Assembly (NCBI GenBank): GCA_031374115.1
Contig: JANMNO010000179.1
Span: 23,960 to 87,959, forward strand
Origin: JAKFWF01 sp031374115
GTDB taxonomy: Bacteria; Pseudomonadota; Alphaproteobacteria; Rhizobiales; Hyphomicrobiaceae
Length of the DNA: 64,000 nucleotides
Reading direction: 5' to 3'
Under the pieces are notes generated by a model, which was not told the origin of the DNA, ran no database searches, and was given only the letters and a program-made list of their open reading frames with translations. This document shows positions 17,460 through 25,662 of the stretch, piece after piece. How positions within the stretch are numbered: the first letter of the stretch is position 1; each line of letters starts with the position of its first letter. The translations under genes and the position numbers were made by a program.

Positions 17460-18755
17460 ATGACCCAGATCCTCGACATTATCGGCCGGGAAATTCTCGA
17501 CAGCCGCGGCAATCCAACAGTCGAGGTTGATGTAATTCTCGAGGACGGCACGATGGGCCGCGCCGCCGTGCCTTCGGGCGCATCGACCGGCGCACATGAA
17601 GCCAATGAATTGCGCGACGACAATCCGAAGCGCTATCTCGGCAAGGGTGTCACCAAGGCGGTGTCGGCCGTCAACGGCGAAATCTTCGACACGCTGCGCG
17701 GCATGGATGCGGAAGATCAGCGTCGCATCGATCATGCGCTGATCGCGCTCGACGGCACCAAGAACAAGGCGCGGCTCGGAGCGAATGCGATCCTGGGTGT
17801 GTCGCTGGCGGTCGCCAAGGCGGCGGCAGAAACCTCCGGTCTCGCACTCTATCGTTACGTTGGCGGCGCCTCGGCGCACATTCTACCGGTGCCGATGATG
17901 AACATCATCAACGGTGGTGCGCACGCCGACAACCCGATCGACATCCAGGAATTCATGATCATGCCCGTCGCCGCCCCCACGTGCCGTGACGCGATCCGCG
18001 TCGGCTCGGAAATTTTTCACACCCTGCGCAAGGGTCTCAAGGATGCCGGACACAATACCAATGTCGGCGATGAGGGCGGCTTTGCGCCCAATTTGAAAAG
18101 TGCCGACGAGGCGCTCGGTTTCATTATGAAGTCGATCGAGAAAGCCGGCTATAGGCCCGGCGTCGATGTCATGCTGGCGCTCGATTGCGCCGCGACCGAA
18201 TACTATAAGGACGGGCATTATCAGTTGGAAGGCGAGGGCAAGAAATTCGACAGCGCGGCGAACGCGAAATACCTCGCGGATCTCGTCGCCCGCTTCCCGA
18301 TCATCTCGATCGAGGACGGCATGTCGGAGGACGACTGGGAGGGCTGGAAAGCACTCACAGACCTGGTCGGCACGAAATGCCAGCTGGTTGGCGACGACCT
18401 GTTCGTGACCAACACCGAGCGGCTTCTCCGCGGCATCGAGAGCCACACCGCCAATTCGATCCTCGTCAAGGTCAACCAGATCGGCTCCCTCACCGAGACG
18501 CTCGATGCTGTCGAGATGGCGCAGCGAGCGAGCTATACCGCGGTGCTGTCGCATCGCTCGGGCGAGACCGAGGATTCGACGATTGCGGATCTGGCGGTTG
18601 CCACCAACTGCGGACAGATCAAGACCGGCTCGTTATCACGCTCGGATCGGTTGGCAAAGTACAACCAACTCATCCGCATTGAGGAGGAGCTGGGTGACGT
18701 TGCCCGGTATGCTGGAACGAGCGTCATCCGCAGCGGCCGCCGATCGTCGAATTAA
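17460..18755 (+). CDS. eno: Enolase
   Basis: A 431-residue phosphopyruvate hydratase of glycolysis and gluconeogenesis (2-phosphoglycerate to phosphoenolpyruvate). The N-terminal ILDSRGNPTVEV motif, the SGASTG loop, the metal ligands (MLALDCAATEYY, SIEDGMSEDDW, QLVGDDLFVTN) and the catalytic-lysine region (SILVKVNQIGSLTE) are all present. The SHRSGETEDSTIADLAVA signature lies near the C-terminus. The length is normal. It is followed by ftsB and the pdh genes, the usual alphaproteobacterial order. Confidence 0.98.
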   Translation: MTQILDIIGREILDSRGNPTVEVDVILEDGTMGRAAVPSGASTGAHEANELRDDNPKRYLGKGVTKAVSAVNGEIFDTLRGMDAEDQRRIDHALIALDGTKNKARLGANAILGVSLAVAKAAAETSGLALYRYVGGASAHILPVPMMNIINGGAHADNPIDIQEFMIMPVAAPTCRDAIRVGSEIFHTLRKGLKDAGHNTNVGDEGGFAPNLKSADEALGFIMKSIEKAGYRPGVDVMLALDCAATEYYKDGHYQLEGEGKKFDSAANAKYLADLVARFPIISIEDGMSEDDWEGWKALTDLVGTKCQLVGDDLFVTNTERLLRGIESHTANSILVKVNQIGSLTETLDAVEMAQRASYTAVLSHRSGETEDSTIADLAVATNCGQIKTGSLSRSDRLAKYNQLIRIEEELGDVARYAGTSVIRSGRRSSN

Positions 18756-18886
18756 ATTCCATAAACAGGACTTGTTGCGACGCAGCTTTACTACCCTTTA
18801 AGGCTCTCCGGCTTATCGTGGCATCGTTCAAGTATGAACACCTCACCAAGTTCTGCGTCTTTTGCGAATGACCATCGTGACTGGCT

Positions 18887-19195
18887 ATGAGACCCATGCG
18901 GCGTCACCATAGGCTATCCCCCGTTCTGCTTGGCAGCCTGACGTTCGCGGTTTACTTCGCCTATCACGCATTAAATGGCAGCCACGGCTTCCAGGCTCGT
19001 CAAAAGTTGATCGAACGCGCCAGCATGCTGGAGCGCGACATCAGCCGCCTGGAGGCCGTGCGCACCAAACTCCAACGCGATGTAACACTACTCGCGCCTG
19101 AGCAGCCGCATCCCGACATGGTCGCGCTGATCGCTGCCGAAGTGCTCGGTTATGTTCGTGCCGATGCGCTCGTCGTCGTGCCGCACACGCGCTGA
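18887..19195 (+). CDS. ftsB: FtsB/DivIC-type septum formation initiator
   Basis: A 102-residue bitopic membrane protein. The basic N-terminus (MRPMRRHHR) is followed by one transmembrane helix at about 11-28, then a coiled coil (about 35-70) rich in Leu, Glu and Arg. A short C-terminal domain follows. This matches FtsB/DivIC, which bridges FtsL and FtsQ in the divisome. Its position between eno and pdhA is standard for alphaproteobacteria and supports the call despite weak primary sequence conservation. A second ATG at 18896 is possible. Confidence 0.85.
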   Translation: MRPMRRHHRLSPVLLGSLTFAVYFAYHALNGSHGFQARQKLIERASMLERDISRLEAVRTKLQRDVTLLAPEQPHPDMVALIAAEVLGYVRADALVVVPHTR

Positions 19196-19205
19196 CCGCC
19201 GCACC

Positions 19206-19228
19206 TCGATTTGATTAACGCAAATCGA
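19206..19228. promoter_or_regulatory. Perfect inverted repeat upstream of pdhA
   Basis: An 8-base perfect dyad (TCGATTTG at 19206-19213 and CAAATCGA at 19221-19228) is separated by seven bases. It lies about 130 bases before the pdhA start and just after ftsB. A second small GC stem (19233-19247) followed by TTTTATAT lies downstream. The dyad could be an operator for the pdh operon, or with the second stem part of a weak terminator for eno-ftsB. Neither role can be decided from sequence. Confidence 0.4.
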
Positions 19229-19356
19229 AAATGCGTCGCGCAGACGCGGCTTTTATATGTCTTGGCCGCTGGTAAGCTCTGGCCGGCTCGTGTAGGTTCG
19301 ACGAAAGTCTGATGCGAAGACACGAGCCCATAGAGGCTTTACGGCAAGGAGACACA

Positions 19357-20475
19357 ATGGCGCCTGCGGATAGCAAGCGGGAAACCCCCGGCATTAATTT
19401 TCCAGAACACGGGACTCCTGCCTCGAGCGGTCCAACCTCAAATGGATCCACGCACGCTGCTTGGTCGCCTCTCGCTGCGCCTCGAGCCTCGGGTGTCAAC
19501 GACATGCCGATCGCAGCATTTTCGCGCGAAGAGGAAATGACGGCCTATCGCGAAATGCTGATGATCAGGCGGTTCGAGGAGAAGGCGGGTCAACTTTACG
19601 GCATGGGGTTCATCGGCGGTTTTTGCCATCTGTATATCGGTCAGGAAGCGGTCGTCGTTGGCCTTCAAATGGCCGGTAAAAAGGGTGATCAAGTCATCAC
19701 CACGTACCGGGATCATGGGCACATGCTTGCCTGCGGGATGGATCCCAAAGGTGTGATGGCCGAGCTGACCGGACGGCGCAGTGGATATAGCCGCGGCAAG
19801 GGCGGCTCGATGCATATGTTCAGCCGCGAAAAGCAGTTCTTTGGCGGCCATGGCATCGTCGGAGCGTCGGTTCCGCTGGGTGCGGGCTTGGCCTTCGCCA
19901 ACAAATATCGCGGCAACGACAACGTCTGCTTTTGCTATTTCGGCGATGGCGCGGTCAACCAGGGCCAGGTCTACGAGACCTTCAACATGGCCGAGCTGTG
20001 GAAGCTGCCGGTGATCTTCGTGATCGAGAACAATCGGTATGCGATGGGCACCTCGATCGAGCGCGCTTCCGCGACAACGAACTTATCCCAACGCGGGTTG
20101 AGTTTCGCGATCCCGGGCGAGCAGGTCGATGGTATGGATGTACGCGCGGTGAAGGGCGCCGGCGATCGGGTCGTTAAATGGGTGCGCGAAGGCAACGGTC
20201 CGTACATCCTCGAGATGTTGACGTACCGGTATCGTGGCCATTCGATGTCGGATCCGGCGAAGTACCGCACGCGCGAGGAAGTCGACAAGGTTCGCGAGGA
20301 GCGCGACCCGATCGAACGCTCGCGGGTTCGCATCATGGAGGACCGTGTCGCGACCGAGGACGAGCTCAAGGCGATCGATAAGCAAACCCGCGAGACCGTC
20401 AACGCATCGGCCGAATTCGCTCAGAACGACCCCGAGCCCGATGTATCCGAGCTCTACACCGACGTGCTGTTGTAG
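19357..20475 (+). CDS. pdhA: Pyruvate dehydrogenase E1 component subunit alpha
   Basis: About 372 residues. It forms the thiamine diphosphate-dependent E1 heterotetramer with PdhB and decarboxylates pyruvate. The TPP motif begins with GDGAVNQG and ends with VIENN, and the phosphorylation-loop-like segment YRYRGHSMSDPAKYRT is present. The first about 60 residues are a low-complexity Pro/Ser/Ala extension before the conserved domain. ATG 19357 has AAGGAG five bases upstream. A start at 19312 would add 15 residues. An Uma2 gene follows after only 14 bases. Confidence 0.96.
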   Translation: MAPADSKRETPGINFPEHGTPASSGPTSNGSTHAAWSPLAAPRASGVNDMPIAAFSREEEMTAYREMLMIRRFEEKAGQLYGMGFIGGFCHLYIGQEAVVVGLQMAGKKGDQVITTYRDHGHMLACGMDPKGVMAELTGRRSGYSRGKGGSMHMFSREKQFFGGHGIVGASVPLGAGLAFANKYRGNDNVCFCYFGDGAVNQGQVYETFNMAELWKLPVIFVIENNRYAMGTSIERASATTNLSQRGLSFAIPGEQVDGMDVRAVKGAGDRVVKWVREGNGPYILEMLTYRYRGHSMSDPAKYRTREEVDKVREERDPIERSRVRIMEDRVATEDELKAIDKQTRETVNASAEFAQNDPEPDVSELYTDVLL

Positions 20476-20489
20476 GGGTGCAAGGGGCA

Positions 20490-21065
20490 ATGGCCGACGC
20501 CTCCCATAAACCAGCTACGTACGCAGACTTGGAAGCGGTGCCGGAACATCTGGTCGCCGAGATACTGTTTGGCCATCTGGTGACGCATCCACGACCTGTT
20601 CGTCGCCATGGCGGCGCCGCAAGTGTCCTCGGCATGGCAATCGGCGGGCCCTTTCAACTCAAGATCGGTGGCCCTGGCGGCTGGGTCTTCGTCGGCGAGC
20701 CCGAACTGCACTTGGGACGTCACGTCCTGGTCCCCGATATCGCCGGTTGGCGGCGTGAGCGCGTGACCGAGCCGGCCGATCTGCCTTATTTTGAGGTCGC
20801 GCCGGATTGGGCATGCGAAGTCATATCGCCAAGCACCGAAAAATACGACAAGGGCGCGAAGCGCCAGATCTATGCGCTCTATGGGGTTCAGCACCTCTGG
20901 TTCGTCGATCCCCGCGCGCGGACACTCGAAGTATTCGAACGGCACGGAAACAATTGGCTTTCGACCCACACCGTTTTCGATTCCGACGAGGTCAGTGCGC
21001 CCCCCTTTGATGCACTCAAGTTTTCTCTTGGCCTGCTTTGGCCTTTCGACCAACCCACCACCTGA
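20490..21065 (+). CDS. Uma2 family endonuclease-like protein, copy 1
   Basis: A 191-residue protein of the Uma2 family (PF05685), a PD-(D/E)xK nuclease-like fold of unsettled function. Visible core elements are EPELHLG with VPDIAGW (acidic residue), then WACEVISPSTEKYDKGAKR and the family signature around GVQHLWFVDP. It lies between pdhA and pdhB with gaps of 14 and 38 bases, so it is transcribed with them. A paralog (22514-23098) lies after pdhB. GTG at 20478 is an alternative start. Nuclease activity is inferred from the family only. Confidence 0.88.
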   Translation: MADASHKPATYADLEAVPEHLVAEILFGHLVTHPRPVRRHGGAASVLGMAIGGPFQLKIGGPGGWVFVGEPELHLGRHVLVPDIAGWRRERVTEPADLPYFEVAPDWACEVISPSTEKYDKGAKRQIYALYGVQHLWFVDPRARTLEVFERHGNNWLSTHTVFDSDEVSAPPFDALKFSLGLLWPFDQPTT

Positions 21066-21103
21066 CATCCGACACCCACCAAAACACCCGGACGAAACTC
21101 ATC

Positions 21104-22483
21104 ATGGCCACCCAGATTCTGATGCCCGCGCTGTCTCCGACGATGGAGGAAGGCAAGCTTGCGAAATGGCTGATCAAGGAGGGGGACACGGTCAAATCCG
21201 GCATGGTGATCGCCGAGATCGAGACCGACAAGGCGACGATGGAGGTCGAGGCGGTCGATGAGGGCAAGGTGGGGGCGATTTTGATCGCGGCCGGTACGGA
21301 GCATGTCAAGGTCAACACCCCGATCGCCACAATTCTCGTTGACGGCGAGACAGCGAGCGCTGAACCGGCCGCTGCCGCGACGAACAGTCAATCGATGGCA
21401 TCCGCGCCAGTGCCAGTGCCAGTGCAATCACCTCCCGCGGCGATGCCGATGCCGGCCGTTCACACGGCGCCGGTCGAGCCCGACTACGCGCCTGGCACGG
21501 AGATGATTACCCAGACCATGCGCGAAGCGCTGCGCGATGCGATGGCCGAGGAGATGCGCCGTGATGCCGACGTGCTGTTGATGGGCGAGGAAGTCGCGCA
21601 GTATCAGGGCGCCTACAAGGTCAGCCAAAACTTGCTCGCCGAGTTTGGAGACAAACGCGTTATCGACACGCCGATCACGGAACAGGGCTTTGCCGGCATT
21701 GGCGTCGGTGCCGCACTCGCCGGGCTGAAGCCGATCGTCGAGTTCATGACCTGGAACTTCGCCATGCAGGCAATCGACCAGATCATCAACTCAGCGGCGA
21801 AAACCCTCTATATGAGCGGTGGGCAGATGGGCTGCCCGATCGTGTTTCGTGGACCGAACGGTGCAGCGGCCCGCGTCGGTGCCCAGCATTCGCAGTGCTA
21901 TTCGTCGTGGTATGCGCACGTACCAGGCCTGAAGGTCGTTTGCCCGTCCAATGCGGCCGATGCCAAAGGCTTATTGAAGTCGGCCATCCGCGACCCGAAC
22001 CCGGTCTTGGTGCTCGAAAACGAAATGCTCTATGGCCAGTCCGGCGAGGTCCCGAAGGACCCCGAATGGCTGGTGCCGATCGGTAAGGCGAAGATCGTGC
22101 GGCCGGGCAACCATGTGACGATCGTGTCGTTCGCACGAGGCATGCATTACGCGCTTGAAGCAGCGAAAACGTTGGCGGCCGAGGGCATCGAAGCCGAGGT
22201 GATCGATCTGCGCTCGCTGCGTCCGATCGATTGGGAAACCATTATTGGTTCGATCAAGAAGACCAACCGCCTGGTCACCGTCGAAGAAGCTTGGCCTACA
22301 TGTTCGATCGGTTCAGAGATTTGCGCGCAGGCAGCGATCCAGGCGTTCGACTATCTCGATGCACCGCCAGCCAAGGTTTCCGGCGCCGACGTGCCAATGC
22401 CTTATGCAGCCAACCTCGAGAAGCTCGCCCTGCCGACTGCCGCGCAGGTGGTCGCCACAGCAAAGGGTGTCGTGTATGCGTGA
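21104..22483 (+). CDS. pdhB: Pyruvate dehydrogenase E1 component subunit beta, with N-terminal lipoyl domain
   Basis: 459 residues. Residues 1-80 form a lipoyl domain with the attachment lysine Lys43 in EIETDKATME. An Ala/Pro linker (about 85-130) leads to the E1-beta transketolase pyrimidine-binding and C-terminal domains, with EEVAQYQGAYKVS, IDTPITEQGF and DLRSLRPID motifs. A lipoyl domain on E1-beta is a known alphaproteobacterial variant. The ATG at 21104 begins the lipoyl domain. The longer open frame back to 21038 overlaps the Uma2 gene. Confidence 0.96.
   Translation: MATQILMPALSPTMEEGKLAKWLIKEGDTVKSGMVIAEIETDKATMEVEAVDEGKVGAILIAAGTEHVKVNTPIATILVDGETASAEPAAAATNSQSMASAPVPVPVQSPPAAMPMPAVHTAPVEPDYAPGTEMITQTMREALRDAMAEEMRRDADVLLMGEEVAQYQGAYKVSQNLLAEFGDKRVIDTPITEQGFAGIGVGAALAGLKPIVEFMTWNFAMQAIDQIINSAAKTLYMSGGQMGCPIVFRGPNGAAARVGAQHSQCYSSWYAHVPGLKVVCPSNAADAKGLLKSAIRDPNPVLVLENEMLYGQSGEVPKDPEWLVPIGKAKIVRPGNHVTIVSFARGMHYALEAAKTLAAEGIEAEVIDLRSLRPIDWETIIGSIKKTNRLVTVEEAWPTCSIGSEICAQAAIQAFDYLDAPPAKVSGADVPMPYAANLEKLALPTAAQVVATAKGVVYA
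21209..21249 (+). repeat. 41-base exact direct repeat, pdhB lipoyl copy
   Basis: These 41 bases, encoding the lipoyl-lysine region, recur identically at 23653-23693 in pdhC. The flanking lipoyl-domain DNA is also very similar, including a second identical 26-base run. The repeats are in the same orientation and about 2.4 kb apart. Such identity exceeds what protein constraint alone requires and suggests gene conversion or a fairly recent duplication. Confidence 0.85.
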
Positions 22484-22513
22484 GGGGCGGCGTAACGTTC
22501 CATGAGGTTGGAC

Positions 22514-23098
22514 ATGGCTGGGTCTGCCCATCGCGCCGCTACCTACGCCGATTTGGCGGCGGTACCGTCGCATCTTGTTGCCGAGATAATTTTCGGCAAT
22601 CTCGAAACGCATCCTCGGCCCGCTCCGCGTCATGCGACATCGAGCAGTGCACTGAACATCGAGCTTGGAAATCCATTCCAAAAGGGACGCGGCGGTCCGG
22701 GCGGCTGGATCTTCATGGTCGAGCCGGAGCTGCATCTTGGACCCCATGTCGTGGTGCCCGACCTGGCGGCATGGCGTCGTGAGCGCATGTCCTCAATGCC
22801 CGCGAAAGCCTACATCGAGACGCCGCCGGATTGGGTCTGCGAGGTGATTTCGCTGTCGACCGAAGCGATCGACAAAGGCCCGAAACGACGCATTTATGCA
22901 ACCGACCACGTGCCGTACCTTTGGCATCTCAATCCTGCTGCGAAGCTGCTGGAAGTCTTCGAGCCGAAAGACGAGCACTGGGTGCTGTTCGAAGTGTTTC
23001 AGGACAACGAGCAGGTTGCGGCGCCACCCTTCAGTGCGGTTCCATTCTCTCTCGCCGATCTGTGGCCGTTGGACATGCTGCCGGAGCAGGCGCCATGA
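22514..23098 (+). CDS. Uma2 family endonuclease-like protein, copy 2
   Basis: A 194-residue paralog of the Uma2 gene at 20490-21065. By eye more than half of aligned positions are identical, including ATYADLAAVPSHLVAEII and VEPELHLGPHVVVPDLAAW. The active-site strand reads CEVISLSTEAIDKGPKRR, keeping Glu and the basic residues but with Leu in place of the usual Pro. The GVxxYWxVDP signature is degenerate (HVPYLWHLNP). It lies between pdhB and a small membrane protein whose ATG overlaps its stop. GAGG six bases before the ATG at 22514 favours this start over 22502. Confidence 0.87.
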   Translation: MAGSAHRAATYADLAAVPSHLVAEIIFGNLETHPRPAPRHATSSSALNIELGNPFQKGRGGPGGWIFMVEPELHLGPHVVVPDLAAWRRERMSSMPAKAYIETPPDWVCEVISLSTEAIDKGPKRRIYATDHVPYLWHLNPAAKLLEVFEPKDEHWVLFEVFQDNEQVAAPPFSAVPFSLADLWPLDMLPEQAP

Positions 23099-23544
23099 CC
23101 GAATCCGAGATCTTGCAGAACATGATCGGTTCGATCCAGAGCGTGATGAGCCTGTTTTCGATGTTCTTTGGCATGATCTCCGGCTACATCGTCGCGCTTT
23201 TTTTGTTTCTGCATCGTGCGCCCATGGCGCTCCGGCTGCTCGCATTCTCCTTGATGTCCCTCGGGCTCGTGTTTCTAGGCGGCAGCGCACTCAGCATCCA
23301 GCGCATCCAGGACGGCTTGTTCAACGGCTGGGCCAAACTTCCCAACGCCATGATCGACGTCGATTCACTGCGCAACCCGTTGCAATATGCTGGCACCAAT
23401 CTGACGGCGTGGTCGCAGCAGCAATTGGGTGTCGCTACCGGTTGGAGCGTCGCAGTCCTCGTCTATCTCGCGCTTGCCTATTTGACCTTCTTCTATCGGT
23501 GGCCGAAAACCACTGTCGCCGACCCGCTGCAAAGGACGCACTGA
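23095..23544 (+). CDS. Small integral membrane protein coupled to Uma2 copy 2
   Basis: A 149-residue protein not recognised as a known family. A first hydrophobic stretch (about 10-40, Met/Phe rich) contains GMISGYIVALFLFLH, a second helix spans about 45-67 and a third about 115-135. A loop of about 45 residues between helices two and three holds SIQRIQDGLFNGWAKLP. Its ATG overlaps the Uma2 TGA (ATGA), and pdhC starts three bases after its stop. It is therefore tightly embedded in the pdh operon. A partnership with Uma2 copy 2 is an inference from coupling alone. Confidence 0.8.
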   Translation: MTESEILQNMIGSIQSVMSLFSMFFGMISGYIVALFLFLHRAPMALRLLAFSLMSLGLVFLGGSALSIQRIQDGLFNGWAKLPNAMIDVDSLRNPLQYAGTNLTAWSQQQLGVATGWSVAVLVYLALAYLTFFYRWPKTTVADPLQRTH

Positions 23545-23547
23545 ACC

Positions 23548-24954
23548 ATGCCAACTCAAATCCTGATGCCAGCCCTGTCCCCGACGATGGAGGAAGGCAA
23601 GCTTGCCAAGTGGCTCGTCAAGGAAGGTGACACGGTCAAGTCGGGCAAGGTCATCGCCGAGATCGAGACCGACAAGGCGACGATGGAGGTCGAAGCGGTC
23701 GACGAGGGCGTCGTCCATCAGATCTTGATTCCGGCCGGCACCGAGAAGGTAAAGGTCAATACGCCGATAGCGATACTCCTGGCCGAGGGCGAGAAGGCGG
23801 GCGCAGCGCCTGCTGCGGCCAACAAGCCGGCACCAACTGTGGCGCCAGCACCCAAGCCCGCGAGCCCTGCGCCAGGCGCTCCAGCCGCCGCATTGGCGGC
23901 TTCGCCATCACCCGCACCCGGTGCATTTCAAAGACCGCCAATCTTGGGTGCGATGCCAGCCCTGGCGGGCGCGCCGCCAACGCCACTTGCGGGCTCCCGC
24001 ATGTTCGTATCGCCGCTCGCACGACGTTTGGCCAAGGACAATGGCATCGATCTGTCACGCGTGCAGGGCTCCGGTCCGCACGGCCGGATCATTCAACGCG
24101 ACATCGAGCAGGCTAAGTCGAGTGGTGCTGCAAAAGGTCCGACTGCGCTCACGCCGGTCATAGGCACTAGCGCCGCGATGCAACCCATGTCGTCAGCGAA
24201 CGTCGCTGGCATCCAACCGATGGCGGACGACAAGATCTTGGCACTGTACGAGAAGGATTCATTCGAAGTCCTGCCGCACGATGGCATGCGGCGAATCATT
24301 GCGGAACGCCTGACCCAATCGAAATCGACGGTTCCGCATTTCTATCTGTCGGTCGACGTGCGTCTCGATACGTTACTTTCAGCGCGCGAGCGGCTTAATG
24401 CGCGCTCACCAAAGGATGGCCCGCGCGCTTACAAATTATCGGTCAACGATTTCATCATCAAGGCCTTGGCGTTAGCGTTGCAAAATGTGCCAGCGGCAAA
24501 TGCAACATGGACGACACAAGGCATGTTGCGACATCGCCACTCGGATGTAGGTGTGGCTGTGGCCATCGAAGGTGGGCTTTTCACACCGGTGATCAAACAT
24601 GCCGAACTGAAAACGCTAGCGGAAATCTCAAACGAGATGAAGGACCTGGCCGCGCGTGCCCGCAAGCGGCGCCTCGCTCCGCACGAGTATCAGGGCGGCA
24701 CCACGTCGATTTCCAACCTGGGCATGTTTGGCATCAAGAGTTTTGACGCTGTCATCAACCCGCCGCACGCGACGATTCTCGCGGTTGGCGCGGGCGAGAA
24801 GACACCTGTTGTCAATGGCGACAAGATCGAGGTGGCGACTGTTATGAGCGCGACGATGAGCTGTGATCATCGAGTCGTCGATGGTGCACTCGGCGCGGAA
24901 TTACTCAACTCCTTCAAATCGTTCCTAGAGGATCCTGTGAGAATGCTCGTCTAA
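23548..24954 (+). CDS. pdhC: Pyruvate dehydrogenase complex dihydrolipoamide acetyltransferase (E2)
   Basis: 468 residues. The lipoyl domain (1-80, Lys43 in EIETDKATME) is followed by a long Ala/Pro linker, then the peripheral subunit-binding domain (about 150-190, VSPLARRLAKDNGIDLSRV) and the catalytic acetyltransferase domain. The active-site DHRVVDGALGAE lies near the C-terminus. It transfers acetyl groups to CoA and forms the complex core. A single lipoyl domain is present, the second being on PdhB. The start follows the membrane protein stop by three bases. Confidence 0.97.
   Translation: MPTQILMPALSPTMEEGKLAKWLVKEGDTVKSGKVIAEIETDKATMEVEAVDEGVVHQILIPAGTEKVKVNTPIAILLAEGEKAGAAPAAANKPAPTVAPAPKPASPAPGAPAAALAASPSPAPGAFQRPPILGAMPALAGAPPTPLAGSRMFVSPLARRLAKDNGIDLSRVQGSGPHGRIIQRDIEQAKSSGAAKGPTALTPVIGTSAAMQPMSSANVAGIQPMADDKILALYEKDSFEVLPHDGMRRIIAERLTQSKSTVPHFYLSVDVRLDTLLSARERLNARSPKDGPRAYKLSVNDFIIKALALALQNVPAANATWTTQGMLRHRHSDVGVAVAIEGGLFTPVIKHAELKTLAEISNEMKDLAARARKRRLAPHEYQGGTTSISNLGMFGIKSFDAVINPPHATILAVGAGEKTPVVNGDKIEVATVMSATMSCDHRVVDGALGAELLNSFKSFLEDPVRMLV
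23653..23693 (+). repeat. 41-base exact direct repeat, pdhC lipoyl copy
   Basis: Identical to 21209-21249 in pdhB and in the same orientation. Recombination between the two copies would delete the E1-beta catalytic domain, Uma2 copy 2 and the small membrane protein. The arrangement is therefore expected to be maintained only under selection for pdhB. Confidence 0.85.
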
Positions 24955-25139
24955 TTTACAAGTGTTCATTTGTGTTGCTTACTTACATCAGATCACTGAT
25001 TTTCTGACCATAACGGTGGCTTTATGGATGCTTAATCGGTGATAGGTTTGATCGGCCCCTTGTTGGTGGGAAAAGGCGGGGCTAAGGCCTGTATCAGCGT
25101 ACAGGGCGTAAATCCTAAGGTTTATTGGGGAACAGCACC

Positions 25140-25559
25140 ATGTTCAGAAAGCTCCAAGCGCCCGCCATCGCCCTCGTTGGCGCAGCGCTTCTCGCAGGTT
25201 GTGCCGAAGATTCGTCCTTGTTCAGCGGAACCAGCAATTTGACCACCGCTTCCGTCAGCGAGGCTCAGAAGACTGATCCGGCGTGCGTTTCGCTCGCATC
25301 TCAGATCGAAAGCCTGAAAAAGGAAGGCGTTGCCGATAAGGTGGCGCAAGCCTCGATCAAGAAATACAAGTTGACGCCGGCTGATCTGACTAAAGCCGAC
25401 CAGCTGAACCGGTCGAATACCGAGTTCCAAGCCAAGTGTTCCTTGGTGAAACCGGCGACTGCCTCACAGACTGCTTCTGCAGCGCCAATCCTGCCAAATG
25501 GCCCAGCAGCAACAGCGCCTGTGAAAATCGAGCCCGCGGTTGCCAAGACTACCCCATAG
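25140..25559 (+). CDS. Small lipoprotein
   Basis: A 139-residue protein with a lipoprotein signal peptide (MFRKLQAPAIALVGAALLAG followed by Cys). The mature part contains two further cysteines (DPACVSL and QAKCSLV), a helical Lys-rich middle and a Pro/Ala/Thr-rich tail. Not recognised as a known family. It lies in the gap between pdhC and lpdA, with a second lipoprotein gene following in the same direction. ATG 25140 was chosen over 25125 because it gives a standard signal peptide. Confidence 0.75.
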   Translation: MFRKLQAPAIALVGAALLAGCAEDSSLFSGTSNLTTASVSEAQKTDPACVSLASQIESLKKEGVADKVAQASIKKYKLTPADLTKADQLNRSNTEFQAKCSLVKPATASQTASAAPILPNGPAATAPVKIEPAVAKTTP

Positions 25560-25662
25560 TAATAGACGACATGGCTTCAATGCTTGGGGCGGTGCACTGT
25601 GGTGCCGCTTCATGATGCCACGGCCATTGGCGTGGCCACACCAAATTTGGAGGCGATGCGGG

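Noticed and set aside
17883..18554. 223-codon minus-strand frame opposite eno
   Set aside because: Enolase motifs fix the coding strand. The antisense product has no signal of function.
22831..23094. Upstream extension of the small membrane protein frame into Uma2 copy 2
   Set aside because: The extension overlaps conserved Uma2 codons. The ATG at 23095 overlapping the Uma2 stop is a better start.
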